From Hippasteria phrygiana (Eukaryota > Echinodermata > Asteroidea > Valvatida > Goniasteridae): a stretch of DNA of 64,000 nt. The translations under genes were made by a program, and so were the position numbers. Of this stretch, positions 46,130 through 57,574 are shown piece after piece. The stretch spans positions 186,001-250,000 of the forward strand of contig JAZGUH010000489.1 in NCBI GenBank assembly GCA_037893225.1, written 5' to 3'. The notes beneath the pieces are model-generated. The model saw only the letters and a program-made list of their open reading frames with translations. It did not search any database and had not been told where the DNA came from. Positions within the stretch are counted from its first letter, which is position 1; every line of letters starts with the position of its first letter.

Positions 46130-48415
46130 GATCGGGTTAGAATGTGAGAGTAAGAGAGAAGGAGAGTCAGAGGTAGAGAGAGGGTTAGACTTACTCATCT
46201 ACTAAACAGCGTAGGTCTATTGTGCTGATCTAGGCCTGCAAGCTGTCTATCTCACTAGGCCATTCCAGTTCTATCCATGATGATCTTGGGTGGCCTCGAG
46301 GTCTTGACAGCCAGGAGCCGGATGTTGATCTCCCCTGAAGTTGATGGAAAAATAGAGTAAGCGAGTTAAGAATATTAAAATTAGTGTTAGAGTTAAGGGT
46401 TTGAGTTCAAGTGTTAGGGTTAAGGTTCGAGTGCAAGTGTTACAGTGCAAGTGTTACAGTGCAAGTGTTACAGTGCAAGTGTTACAGTGCAAGTGCTACT
46501 GATCGGGTTAGAATGTGAGAGTAAGAGAGAAGGAGAGTCAGAGGTAGAGAGAGTGTTACACTTACTCATCTACTAAACAGCGTAGGTCTATTGTGCTGAT
46601 CTAGGCCTGGAAGCTGTCTATCTCACTAGGCCATTCCAGTTCTGTCCATGATGATCTTGGATGGCCTCGAGGTCTTGACAGCCAGGAGCCGGATGTTGAT
46701 CTCTCCTGAAGTTGATGGAAAAATAGAGTAAGCGAGTTAAGAATATTAAAATTAGTGTTAGAGTTAAGGGTTTGAGTTCAAGTGTTACAGTGCAAGTGTT
46801 AGGGTTAAGGTTCGAGTGCAAGTGTTACAGTGCAAGTGTTACAGTGCAAGTGTTACAGTGCAAGTGCTACTGATCGGAATATTAGAATTAGTGTTAGAGT
46901 GCAAGTGTCACAGTGCAAGTGTCACAGTGCAAGTGTCACAGTGCAAGTGTCACAGTGCAAGTGTCACAGTGCAAGTGTCACAGTGCAAGTGTCACAGTGC
47001 AAGTGCTAGTGATCGGGTTAGAATGTGAGAGTAAGAGAGAAGGAGAGTCAGAGGTAGAGAGAGGGTTAGACTTACTCATCTACTAAACAGCGTAGGTCTA
47101 TTGTGCTGATCTAGGCCTGCAAGCTGTCTATCTCACTAGGCCATTCCAGTTCTATCCATGATGATCTTGGGTGGCCTTGAGGTCTTGACAGCCAGGAGCC
47201 GGATGTTGATCTCTCCTGAAGTTGATGGAAAAATAGAGTAAGCGAGTTAAGAATATTAAAATTAGTGTTAGAGTTAAGGGTTTGAGTTCAAGTGTTAGGG
47301 TTAAGGTTCGAGTGCAAGTGTTACAGTGCAAGTGTTACAGTGCAAGTGTTACAGTGCAAGTGTTACAGTGCAAGTGCTACTGATCGGGTTAGAATGTGAG
47401 AGTAAGAGAGAAGGAGAGTCAGAGGTAGAGAGAGTGTTACACTTACTCATCTACTAAACAGCGTAGGTCTATTGTGCTGATCTAGGCCTGCAAGCTGTCT
47501 ATCTCACTAGGCCATTCCAGTTCTGTCCATGATGATCTTGGGTGGCCTCGAGGACTTGACAGCCAGGAGCCAGATGTTGATCTCTCCTGAAGTTGATGGA
47601 AAAATAATGTAAGCGAGTTAGGAATATTAAAATTAGTGTTAGAGTTAAGGGTTTGAGTTCAAGTGTTACAGTGCAAGTGTTAGGGTTAAGGTTCGAGTGC
47701 AAGTGTTACAGTGCAAGTGTTACAGTGCAAGTGTTACAGTGCAAGTGCTACTGATCGGAATATTAGAATTAGTGTTAGAGTGCAAGTGTCACAGTGCAAG
47801 TGTCACAGTGCAAGTGTCACAGTGCAAGTGTCACAGTGCAAGTGTCACAGTGCAAGTGTCACAGTGCAAGTGCTAGTGATCGGGTTAGAATGTGAGAGTA
47901 AGAGAGAAGGAGAGTCAGAGGTAGAGAGAGGGTTAGACTTACTCATCTACTAAACAGCGTAGGTCTATTGTGCTGATCTAGGCCTGCAAGCTGTCTATCT
48001 CACTAGGCCATTCCAGTTCTATCCATGATGATCTTGGGTGGCCTCGAAATCTTGACAGCCAGGAGCCGGATGTTGATCTCTCCTGAAGTTGATGGAAAAA
48101 TAGAGTAAGCGAGTTAAGAATATTAAAATTAGTGTTAGAGTTAAGGGTTTGAGTTCAAGTGTTACAGTGCAAGTGTTAGGGTTAAGGTTCGAGTGCAAGT
48201 GTTACAGTGCAAGTGTTACAGTGCAAGTGTTACAGTGCAAGTGCTACTGATCGGAATATTAGAATTAGTGTTAGAGTGCAAGTGTCACAGTGCAAGTGTC
48301 ACAGTGCAAGTGTCACAGTGCAAGTGTCACAGTGCAAGTGTCACAGTGCAAGTGTCACAGTGCAAGTGTCACAGTGCAAGTGTCACAGTGCAAGTGTCAC
48401 AGTGCAAGTGCTAGT
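46130..48415. repeat. First five units of the second type-C HOR copy
   Basis: Unit starts: 46130 (371, delta), 46501 (510, gamma), 47011 (371, alpha'), 47382 (496, beta1), 47878 (538, alpha with private CCTCGAAATC). Matches 41675-44016 with a 56-bp difference, four SAT2 monomers in the beta1 unit. Confidence 0.9.
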
Positions 48416-48900
48416 GATCGGGTTAGAATGTGAGAGTAAGAGAGAAGGAGAGTCAGAGGTAGAGAGAGGGTTAGACTTACTCATCTACTAAACAGCGTAG
48501 GTCTATTGTGCTGATCTAGGCCTGCAAGCTGTCTATCTCACTAGGCCATTCCAGTTCTATCCATGATGATCTTGGGTGGCCTCGAGGTCTTGACAGCCAG
48601 GAGCCGGATGTTGATCTCTCCTGAAGTTGATGGAAAAATAGAGTAAGCGAGTTAAGAATATTAAAATTAGTGTTAGAGTTAAGGGTTTGAGTTCAAGTGT
48701 TACAGTGCAAGTGTTACAGTGCAAGTGTTACAGTGCAAGTGTTACAGTGCAAGTGTTACAGTGCAAGTGTTACAGTGCAAGTGTTACAGTGCAAGTGTTA
48801 CTGTGCAAGTGTTACAGTGCAAGTGTTACAGTGCAAGTGTTACAGTGCAAGTGTTACAGTGCAAGTGTTACAGTGCAAGTGTTACAGTGCAAGTGCTAGT
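48416..48900. repeat. Type C unit 2 (485 bp)
   Basis: Same structure as the unit at 44017, including the GTTACTGTGC monomer. It is followed by divergent units, not by the alpha-beta1-alpha series. Confidence 0.92.
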
Positions 48901-49781
48901 GATCGGGTTAGAATGTGAGAGTAAGAGAGAAGGAGAGTTAGAGGTAGAGAGAGTGTTAGACTTACTCATCTACTAAACAGCGTAGGTCTATTGTGCTGAT
49001 CTAGGCCTGCAAGCTGTCTATCTCACTAGGCCATTCTAGTTCTGTCCATGATGATCTTGGGTGGCCTCGAGGTCTTGACAGCCAGGAGCCGGAGGTTGAT
49101 CTCTCCTGAAGTTGATGAAAAAATAGAGTAAGCGAGTTAAGAATATTGAAATTAGTGTTAGAGTTAAGGGTTTGAGTTCAAGTGTTAGGGTTAAGGTTCG
49201 AGTGCAAGTGTTACAGTGCAAGTGTTACAGTGCAAGTGCTACTGATCGGGTTAGAATGTGAGAGTAAGAGAGAAGGAGAGTCAGAGGTAGAGAGAGTGTT
49301 ACACTTACTCATCTACTAAACAGCGTAGGTCTATTGTGCTGATCTAGGCCTGCAAGCTGTCTATCTCACTAGGCCATTCCAGTTCTGTCCATGATGATCT
49401 TGGGTGGCCTCGAGGACTTGACAGCCAGGAGCCAGATGTTGATCTCTCCTGAAGTTGATGGAAAAATAATGTAAGCGAGTTATGAATATTAAAATTAGTG
49501 TTAGAGTTAAGGGTTTGAGTTCAAGTGTTACAGTGCAAGTGTTAGGGTTAAGGTTCGAGTGCAAGTGTTACAGTGCAAGTGTTACAGTGCAAGTGTTACA
49601 GTGCAAGTGCTACTGATCGGAATATTAGAATTAGTGTTAGAGTGCAAGTGTCACAGTGCAAGTGTCACAGTGCAAGTGTCACAGTGCAAGTGTCACAGTG
49701 CAAGTGTCACAGTGCAAGTGTCACAGTGCAAGTGTCACAGTGCAAGTGTCACAGTGCAAGTGTCACAGTGCAAGTGCTAGT
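48901..49781. repeat. Divergent short unit and a beta1 long unit
   Basis: Unit starts: 48901 (343) and 49244 (538, beta1 with private GTTATGAATATT). The first has several private changes: GAGAGTTAGAGG, GCCATTCTAG, GCCGGAGG, GATGAAAAAATAG and AATATTGAAATT. It is among the most divergent cores in the window. Confidence 0.9.
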
Positions 49782-50859
49782 GATCGGGTTAGAATGTGAG
49801 AGTAAGAGAGAAGGAGAGTCAGAGGTAGAGAGAGGGTTAGACTTACTCATCTACTAAACAGCGTAGGTCTATTGTGCTGATTTAGGCCTGCAAGCTGTCT
49901 ATCTCACTAGGCCATTCCAGTTCTGTCCATGATGATCTTGGGTGGCCTTGAGGTCTTGACAGCCAGGAGCCGGAGGTTGATCTCTTCTGAAGTTGATCTC
50001 TCCTGAAGTTGATGGAAAAATAGAGTAAGCGAGTTAGGAATATTAAAATTAGTGTTAAAGTTAAGGGTTTGAGTTCAAGTGTTAGGGTTAAGGTTCGAGT
50101 GCAAGTGTTAAAGTGCAAGTGTTACAGTGCAAGTGTTACAGTGCAAGTGTTACAGTGCAAGTGTTACAGTGCAAGTGTTACAGTGCAAGTGTTACAGTGC
50201 AAGTGTTACAGTGCAAGTGTTACAGTGCAAGTGTTACAGTGCAAGTGTTACAGTGCAAGTGTTACAGTGCAAGTGTTACAGTGCAAGTGCTAGTGATCGG
50301 GTTAGAATGTGAGAGTAAGAGAGAAGGAGAGTCAGAGGTAGAGAGAGTGTTAGACTTACTATCTACTAAACAGCGTAGGTCTATTGTGCTGATCTAGGCC
50401 TGCAAGCTGTCTATCTCAGTAGGCCATTCTAGTTCTGTCCATGATGATCTTGGATGGCCTCGAGGACTTGACAGCCAGGAGCCAGATGTTGATCTCTACT
50501 GAAGTTGATTGAAAAATAGAGTAAGCGAGTTAGGAATATTAAAATTAGTGTTAGAGTTAAGGGTTTGAGTTCAAGTGTTACAGTGCAAGTGTTAGGGTTA
50601 AGGTTCGAGTGCAAGTGTTACAGTGCAAGTGTTACAGTGCAAGTGTTACAGTGCAAGTGCTACTGATCGGAATATTAGCATTAGTGTTAGAGTGCAAGTG
50701 TCACAGTGCAAGTGTCACAGTGCAAGTGTCACAGTGCAAGTGTCACAGTGCAAGTGTCACAGTGCAAGTGTCACAGTGCAAGTGTCACAGTGCAAGTGTC
50801 ACAGTGCAAGTGTCACAGTGCAAGTGTCACAGTGCAAGTGTCACAGTGCAAGTGCTAGT
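49782..50859. repeat. 1078-bp dimer, tandem copy 1
   Basis: Unit starts: 49782 (513) and 50295 (565). The first has CTGATTTAGG, GCCGGAGG and a 16-bp tandem duplication (49977-49992 and 49993-50008). It ends in a long SAT1-type array that terminates in CTAGT and has no second linker. The second has a one-base deletion in the purine-tract/core junction (CTTACTATCTAC), CTCAGTAGG, CTTGGATGG and CTCTACTGAAG, and eleven-copy-class SAT2. Confidence 0.9.
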
Positions 50860-51937
50860 GATCGGGTTAGAATGTGAGAGTAAGAGAGAAGGAGAGTCAG
50901 AGGTAGAGAGAGGGTTAGACTTACTCATCTACTAAACAGCGTAGGTCTATTGTGCTGATTTAGGCCTGCAAGCTGTCTATCTCACTAGGCCATTCCAGTT
51001 CTGTCCATGATGATCTTGGGTGGCCTTGAGGTCTTGACAGCCAGGAGCCGGAGGTTGATCTCTTCTGAAGTTGATCTCTCCTGAAGTTGATGGAAAAATA
51101 GAGTAAGCGAGTTAGGAATATTAAAATTAGTGTTAAAGTTAAGGGTTTGAGTTCAAGTGTTAGGGTTAAGGTTCGAGTGCAAGTGTTAAAGTGCAAGTGT
51201 TACAGTGCAAGTGTTACAGTGCAAGTGTTACAGTGCAAGTGTTACAGTGCAAGTGTTACAGTGCAAGTGTTACAGTGCAAGTGTTACAGTGCAAGTGTTA
51301 CAGTGCAAGTGTTACAGTGCAAGTGTTACAGTGCAAGTGTTACAGTGCAAGTGTTACAGTGCAAGTGCTAGTGATCGGGTTAGAATGTGAGAGTAAGAGA
51401 GAAGGAGAGTCAGAGGTAGAGAGAGTGTTAGACTTACTATCTACTAAACAGCGTAGGTCTATTGTGCTGATCTAGGCCTGCAAGCTGTCTATCTCAGTAG
51501 GCCATTCTAGTTCTGTCCATGATGATCTTGGATGGCCTCGAGGACTTGACAGCCAGGAGCCAGATGTTGATCTCTACTGAAGTTGATTGAAAAATAGAGT
51601 AAGCGAGTTAGGAATATTAAAATTAGTGTTAGAGTTAAGGGTTTGAGTTCAAGTGTTACAGTGCAAGTGTTAGGGTTAAGGTTCGAGTGCAAGTGTTACA
51701 GTGCAAGTGTTACAGTGCAAGTGTTACAGTGCAAGTGCTACTGATCGGAATATTAGAATTAGTGTTAGAGTGCAAGTGTCACAGTGCAAGTGTCACAGTG
51801 CAAGTGTCACAGTGCAAGTGTCACAGTGCAAGTGTCACAGTGCAAGTGTCACAGTGCAAGTGTCACAGTGCAAGTGTCACAGTGCAAGTGTCACAGTGCA
51901 AGTGTCACAGTGCAAGTGTCACAGTGCAAGTGCTAGT
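50860..51937. repeat. 1078-bp dimer, tandem copy 2
   Basis: Unit starts: 50860 (513) and 51373 (565). By eye it is identical to 49782-50859 except in the second AT linker, where copy 1 has TTAGCATTAG and this copy has TTAGAATTAG. This is the most recent-looking duplication in the window. Confidence 0.9.
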
Positions 51938-52860
51938 GATCGGGTTAGAATGTGAGAGTAAGAGAGAAGGAGAGTCAGAGGTAGAGAGAGGGTTAGACTT
52001 ACTCATCTACTAAACAGCGTAGGTCTATTGTGCTGATCTAGGCCTGCAAGCTGTCTATCTCACTAGGCCATTCCAGTTCTATCCATGATGATCTTGGGTG
52101 GCCTCGAGGTCTTGACAGCCAGGAGCCGGATGTTGATCTCTCCTGAAGTTGATGGAAAAATAGAGTAAGCGAGTTAAGAATATTAAAATTAGTGTTAGAG
52201 TTAAGGGTTTGAGTTCAAGTGTTAGGGTTAAGGTTCGAGTGCAAGTGTTACAGTGCAAGTGTTACAGTGCAAGTGTTACAGTGCAAGTGTTACAGTGCAA
52301 GTGCTACTGATCGGGTTAGAATGTGAGAGTAAGAGAGAAGGAGAGTCAGAGGTAGAGAGAGTGTTACACTTACTCATCTACTAAACAGCGTAGGTCTATT
52401 GTGCTGATCTAGGCCTGCAAGCTGTCTATCTCACTAGGCCATTCCAGTTCTGTCCATGATGATCTTGGGTGGCCTCGAGGACTTGACAGCCAGGAGCCAG
52501 ATGTTGATCTCTCCTGAAGTTGATTGAAAAATAATGTAAGCGAGTTAGGAATATTAAAATTAGTGTTAGAGTTAAGGGTTTGAGTTCAAGTGTTACAGTG
52601 CAAGTGTTAGGGTTAAGGTTCGAGTGCAAGTGTTACAGTGCAAGTGTTACAGTGCAAGTGTTACAGTGCAAGTGCTACTGATCGGAATATTAGAATTAGT
52701 GTTAGAGTGCAAGTGTCACAGTGCAAGTGTCACAGTGCAAGTGTCACAGTGCAAGTGTCACAGTGCAAGTGTCACAGTGCAAGTGTCACAGTGCAAGTGT
52801 CACAGTGCAAGTGTCACAGTGCAAGTGTCACAGTGCAAGTGTCACAGTGCAAGTGCTAGT
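51938..52860. repeat. Short alpha unit and beta2 long unit
   Basis: Unit starts: 51938 (371, alpha) and 52309 (552, beta2). This is the alpha-beta2 pair of the six-unit HOR, but with an eleven-copy SAT2 array instead of two copies. Confidence 0.9.
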
Positions 52861-53288
52861 GATCGGGTTAGAATGTGAGAGTAAGAGAGAAGGAGAGTCA
52901 GAGGTAGAGAGAGGGTTAGACTTACTCATCTACTAAACAGCGTAGGTCTATTGTGCTGATCTAGGCCTGCAAGCTGTCTATCTCACTAGGCCATTCCAGT
53001 TCTATCCATGATGATCTTGGGTGGCCTCGAGGTCTTGACAGCCAGGAGCCGGATGTTGATCTCTCCTGAAGTTGATGGAAAAATAGAGTAAGCGAGTTAA
53101 GAATATTAAAATTAGTGTTAGAGTTAAGGGTTTGAGTTCAAGTGTTACAGTGCAAGTGTTACAGTGCAAGTGCTACTGATCGGAATATTAGAATTAGTGT
53201 TAGAGTGCAAGTGTCACAGTGCAAGTGTCACAGTGCAAGTGTCACAGTGCAAGTGTTACAGTGCAAGTGTTACAGTGCAAGTGCTACT
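52861..53288. repeat. Hybrid unit with a SAT2-to-SAT1 switch (428 bp)
   Basis: Alpha core without the GGGTTAAGGTTCGA segment. Two SAT1-type monomers (53150-53177) are followed by GATCGG, the second linker and six monomers (53205-53288): three GTGTCACA, two GTGTTACA and a terminal CTACT. It is the only array where I see SAT2 and SAT1 monomers mixed, and the only SAT2-containing array that ends in CTACT. Confidence 0.92.
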
Positions 53289-53743
53289 GATCGGGTTAGA
53301 ATGTGAGAGTAAGAGAGAAGGAGAGTCAGAGGTAGAGAGAGTGTTACACTTACTCATCTACTAAACAGCGTAGGTCTATTGTGCTGATCTAGGCCTGCAA
53401 GCTGTCTATCTCACTAGGCCATTCCAGTTCTGTCCATGATGATCTTGGGTGGCCTCGAGGACTTGACAGCCAGGAGCCAGATGTTGATCTCTCCTGAAGT
53501 TGATGGAAAAATAATGTAAGCGAGTTAGGAATATTAAAATTAGTGTTAGAGTTAAGGGTTTGAGTTCAAGTGTTACAGTGCAAGTGTTAGGGTTAAGGTT
53601 CGAGTGCAAGTGTCACAGTGCAAGTGTCACAGTGCAAGTGTCACAGTGCAAGTGTCACAGTGCAAGTGTCACAGTGCAAGTGTCACAGTGCAAGTGTCAC
53701 AGTGCAAGTGTCACAGTGCAAGTGTCACAGTGCAAGTGCTAGT
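53289..53743. repeat. Hybrid unit with SAT2 in the SAT1 position (455 bp)
   Basis: Beta1 core and intact TTAGGGTTAAGGTTCGA, followed directly by ten SAT2 monomers (53604-53743) ending CTAGT. SAT1 and the GATCGG/second linker are absent. It is the reciprocal-looking partner of the preceding hybrid unit. Confidence 0.92.
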
Positions 53744-54086
53744 GATCGGGTTAGAATGTGAGAGTAAGAGAGAAGGAGAGTCAGAGGTAGAGAGAGGGTT
53801 AGACTTACTCATCTACTAAACAGCGTAGGTCTATTGTGCTGATCTAGGCCTGCAAGCTGTCTATCTCACTAGGCCATTCCAGTTCTATCCATGATGATCT
53901 TGGGTGGCCTCGAGGTCTTGACAGCCAGGAGCCGGATGTTGATCTCTCCTGAAGTTGATGGAAAAATAGAGTAAGCGAGTTAAGAATATTAAAATTAGTG
54001 TTAGAGTTAAGGGTTTGAGTTCAAGTGTTAGGGTTAAGGTTCGAGTGCAAGTGTTACAGTGCAAGTGTTACAGTGCAAGTGCTACT
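53744..54086. repeat. Short alpha unit (343 bp)
   Basis: Regular short unit with three SAT1 monomers and CCTCGAGG. Confidence 0.9.
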
Positions 54087-54421
54087 GATCGGGTTAGAAT
54101 GTGAGAGTAAGAGAGAAGGAGAGTCAGAGGTAGAGAGAGTGTTAGACTTACTCATCTACTAAACAGCGTAGGTCTATTGTGCTGATTGAGGCCTGCAAGC
54201 TGTCTATCTCACTAGGCCATTCCAGTTCTGTCCATGATGATCTTGGGTGGCCTTGAGGTCTTGACAGCCAGGAGCCGGATGTTGATCTCTTCTGAAGTTG
54301 ATCTCTCCTGAAGTTGATGGAAAAATAGAGTAAGCGAGTTAGGAATATTAAAATTAGTGTTAAAGTTAAGAGTTTGAGTTCAAGTGTTAGGGTTAAGGTT
54401 CGAGGGCAAGTGTTAGAGTTA

Positions 54422-54598
54422 AGGCATTGTCACACAAAGCAATTTTTACAAGCAATTTGTGAACAACTAACAGCGCTGCAGCCGAAAAGAAATGCTTGCA
54501 GAGCAATGAAGACATTTTTCTTCTGAAGAAAATTATGTGAAAATATAAATTTCTATATTTTCCTATATGGAATTTGGTTGGATGTGATTGCATGTCCC
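54422..54598. mobile_element. Candidate small DNA-transposon remnant (MITE-like), copy 1
   Basis: About 177 bp of AT-rich sequence unrelated to the satellite. TTA flanks it on both sides (54419-54421 and 54599-54601). Alternatively a 7-bp direct repeat TTAGAGT (54413-54419 and 54599-54605) flanks it. The left end, AGGCATTGTCACAC, and the reverse complement of the right end, GGGACATGCAATCACA, are only loosely similar. A TTA duplication would fit PIF/Harbinger-type elements, and a 7-8 bp duplication would fit hAT. The surrounding satellite is rich in GTTAGAG, so either direct repeat could be chance. It has no coding capacity of its own. Confidence 0.35.
54539..54562. other. Perfect inverted repeat inside the insert
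   Basis: GAAAATATA (54539-54547) and TATATTTTC (54554-54562) are exact reverse complements around a six-base loop. It may form a hairpin or cruciform. The same feature is in the second copy at about 62187-62210. Confidence 0.8.
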
Positions 54599-54747
54599 TT
54601 AGAGTGAGTGCAAGTGTTACAGTGCAAGTGTTACAGTGCAAGTGTTACAGTGCAAGTGTTACAGTGCAAGTTTTACAGTGCAAGTGTTACAGTGCAAGTG
54701 TTACAGTGCAAGTGTTACAGTGCAAGTGTTACAGTGCAACTGCTACT

Positions 54748-55999
54748 GATCGGGTTAGAATGTGAGAGTAAGAGAGAAGGAGAGTCAGAGGTAGAGAGAG
54801 TGTTACACTTACTCATCTACTAAACAGCGTAGGTCTATTGTGCTGATCTAGGCCTGCAAGCTGTCTATCTCACTAGGCCATTCCAGTTCTGTCCATGATG
54901 ATCTTGGGTGGCCTCGAGGTCTTGACAGCCTGGAGCCGGATGTTGATCTCTCCTGAAGTTGATGGAAAAATAGAGTAAGCGAGTTAAGAATATTAAAATT
55001 AGTGTTAGAGTTAAGGGTTTGAGTTCAAGTGTTAGGGTTAAGGTTCGAGTGCAAGTGTTACAGTGCAAGTGTTACAGTGCAAGTGTTACAGTGCAAGTGT
55101 TACAGTGCAAGTGTTACAGTGCAAGTGCTACTGATCGGGTTAGAATGTGAGAGTAAGAGAGAAGGAGAGTCAGAGGTAGAGAGAGTGTTACACTTACTCA
55201 TCTACTAAACAGCGTAGGTCTATTGTGCTGATCTAGGCCTGCAAGCTGTCTATCTCACTAGGCCATTCCAGTTCTGTCCATGATGATCTTGGGTGGCCTC
55301 GAGGTCTTGACAGCCAGGAGCCGGATGTTGATCTCTCCTGAAGTTGATGGAAAAATAGAGTAAGCGAGTTAAGAATATTAAAATTAGTGTTAGAGTTAAG
55401 GGTTTGAGTTCAAGTGTTACAGTGCAAGTGTTAGGGTTAAGGTTCGAGTGCAAGTGTTACAGTGCAAGTGTTACAGTGCAAGTGTTACAGTGCAAGTGCT
55501 ACTGATCGGAATATTAGAATTAGTGTTAGAGTGCAAGTGTCACAGTGCAAGTGTCACAGTGCAAGTGTCACAGTGCAAGTGTCACAGTGCAAGTGTCACA
55601 GTGCAAGTGTCACAGTGCAAGTGCTAGTGATCGGGTTAGAATGTGAGAGTAAGAGAGAAGGAGAGTCAGAGGTAGAGAGAGGGTTAGACTTACTCATCTA
55701 CTAAACAGCGTAGGTCTATTGTGCTGATCTAGGCCTGCAAGCTGTCTATCTCACTAGGCCATTCCAGTTCTATCCATGATGATCTTGGGTGGCCTTGAGG
55801 TCTTGACAGCCAGGAGCCGGATGTTGATCTCTCCTGAAGTTGATGGAAAAATAGAGTAAGCGAGTTAAGAATATTAAAATTAGTGTTAGAGTTAAGGGTT
55901 TGAGTTCAAGTGTTAGGGTTAAGGTTCGAGTGCAAGTGTTACAGTGCAAGTGTTACAGTGCAAGTGTTACAGTGCAAGTGTTACAGTGCAAGTGCTACT
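54748..55999. repeat. Three units after insert copy 1
   Basis: Unit starts: 54748 (385, private AGCCTGGAGCC; the longest regular short unit, six SAT1 monomers), 55133 (496, GTGTTACAC with TCTGTCC but CGAGGTC, GCCGG and AATAGAG), 55629 (371, alpha'). The same series follows insert copy 2. Confidence 0.9.
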
Positions 56000-57089
56000 G
56001 ATCGGGTTAGAATGTGAGAGTAAGAGAGAAGGAGAGTCAGAGGTAGAGAGAGTGTTACACTTACTCATCTACTAAACAGCGTAGGTCTATTGTGCTGATC
56101 TAGGCCTGCAAGCTGTCTATCTCACTAGGCCATTCCAGTTCTGTCCATGATGATCTTGGGTGGCCTCGAGGACTTGACAGCCAGGAGCCAGATGTTGATC
56201 TCTCCTGAAGTTGATGGAAAAATAATGTAAGCGAGTTAGGAATATTAAAATTAGTGTTAGAGTTAAGGGTTTGAGTTCAAGTGTTACAGTGCAAGTGTTA
56301 GGGTTAAGGTTCGAGTGCAAGTGTTACAGTGCAAGTGTTACAGTGCAAGTGTTACAGTGCAAGTGCTACTGATCGGAATATTAGAATTAGTGTTAGAGTG
56401 CAAGTGTCACAGTGCAAGTGTCACAGTGCAAGTGTCACAGTGCAAGTGTCACAGTGCAAGTGTCACAGTGCAAGTGTCACAGTGCAAGTGTCACAGTGCA
56501 AGTGTCACAGTGCAAGTGTCACAGTGCAAGTGCTAGTGATCGGGTTAGAATGTGAGAGTAAGAGAGAAGGAGAGTCAGAGGTAGAGAGAGGGTTAGACTT
56601 ACTCATCTACTAAACAGCGTAGGTCTATTGTGCTGATCTAGGCCTGCAAGCTGTCTATCTCACTAGGCCATTCCAGTTCTATCCATGATGATCTTGGGTG
56701 GCCTCGAGGTCTTGACAGCCAGGAGCCGGATGTTGATCTCTCCTGAAGTTGATGGAAAAATAGAGTAAGCGAGTTAAGAATATTAAAATTAGTGTTAGAG
56801 TTAAGGGTTTGAGTTCAAGTGTTACAGTGCAAGTGTTAGGGTTAAGGTTCGAGTGCAAGTGTTACAGTGCAAGTGTTACAGTGCAAGTGTTACAGTGCAA
56901 GTGCTACTGATCGGAATATTAGAATTAGTGTTAGAGTGCAAGTGTCACAGTGCAAGTGTCACAGTGCAAGTGTCACAGTGCAAGTGTCACAGTGCAAGTG
57001 TCACAGTGCAAGTGTCACAGTGCAAGTGTCACAGTGCAAGTGTCACAGTGCAAGTGTCACAGTGCAAGTGTCACAGTGCAAGTGCTAGT
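56000..57089. repeat. beta1 and alpha long units
   Basis: Unit starts: 56000 (538, beta1) and 56538 (552, alpha). They correspond to 42927 and 43479 in the nine-unit HOR and precede a type C unit as there. Confidence 0.9.
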
Positions 57090-57574
57090 GATCGGGTTAG
57101 AATGTGAGAGTAAGAGAGAAGGAGAGTCAGAGGTAGAGAGAGGGTTAGACTTACTCATCTACTAAACAGCGTAGGTCTATTGTGCTGATCTAGGCCTGCA
57201 AGCTGTCTATCTCACTAGGCCATTCCAGTTCTATCCATGATGATCTTGGGTGGCCTCGAGGTCTTGACAGCCAGGAGCCGGATGTTGATCTCTCCTGAAG
57301 TTGATGGAAAAATAGAGTAAGCGAGTTAAGAATATTAAAATTAGTGTTAGAGTTAAGGGTTTGAGTTCAAGTGTTACAGTGCAAGTGTTACAGTGCAAGT
57401 GTTACAGTGCAAGTGTTACAGTGCAAGTGTTACAGTGCAAGTGTTACAGTGCAAGTGTTACAGTGCAAGTGTTACTGTGCAAGTGTTACAGTGCAAGTGT
57501 TACAGTGCAAGTGTTACAGTGCAAGTGTTACAGTGCAAGTGTTACAGTGCAAGTGTTACAGTGCAAGTGCTAGT
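57090..57574. repeat. Type C unit 3 (485 bp)
   Basis: Same structure and same GTTACTGTGC monomer as the units at 44017 and 48416. Confidence 0.92.

Larger units (their letters stand above)
54087..54747. repeat. Unit carrying the foreign insert, copy 1 (661 bp)
   Basis: Core with CTGATTGAGG, CCTTGAGG and the 16-bp tandem duplication (54282-54297 and 54298-54313). After GGTTCGA the sequence reads GGGCAAGTGTTAGAGTTA and then leaves the satellite for about 180 bp. It returns at GAGTGAGTGCAAGTG with SAT1 monomers that include GTTTTACA and a terminal GTGCAACTGCTACT. Confidence 0.92.

Noticed and set aside
54393..54641. 82-codon minus-strand open frame across the insert
   Set aside because: It begins and ends in satellite sequence and crosses the whole insert. 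It has no recognisable domain, and its second copy at 62041-62289 is a duplication of the same DNA.
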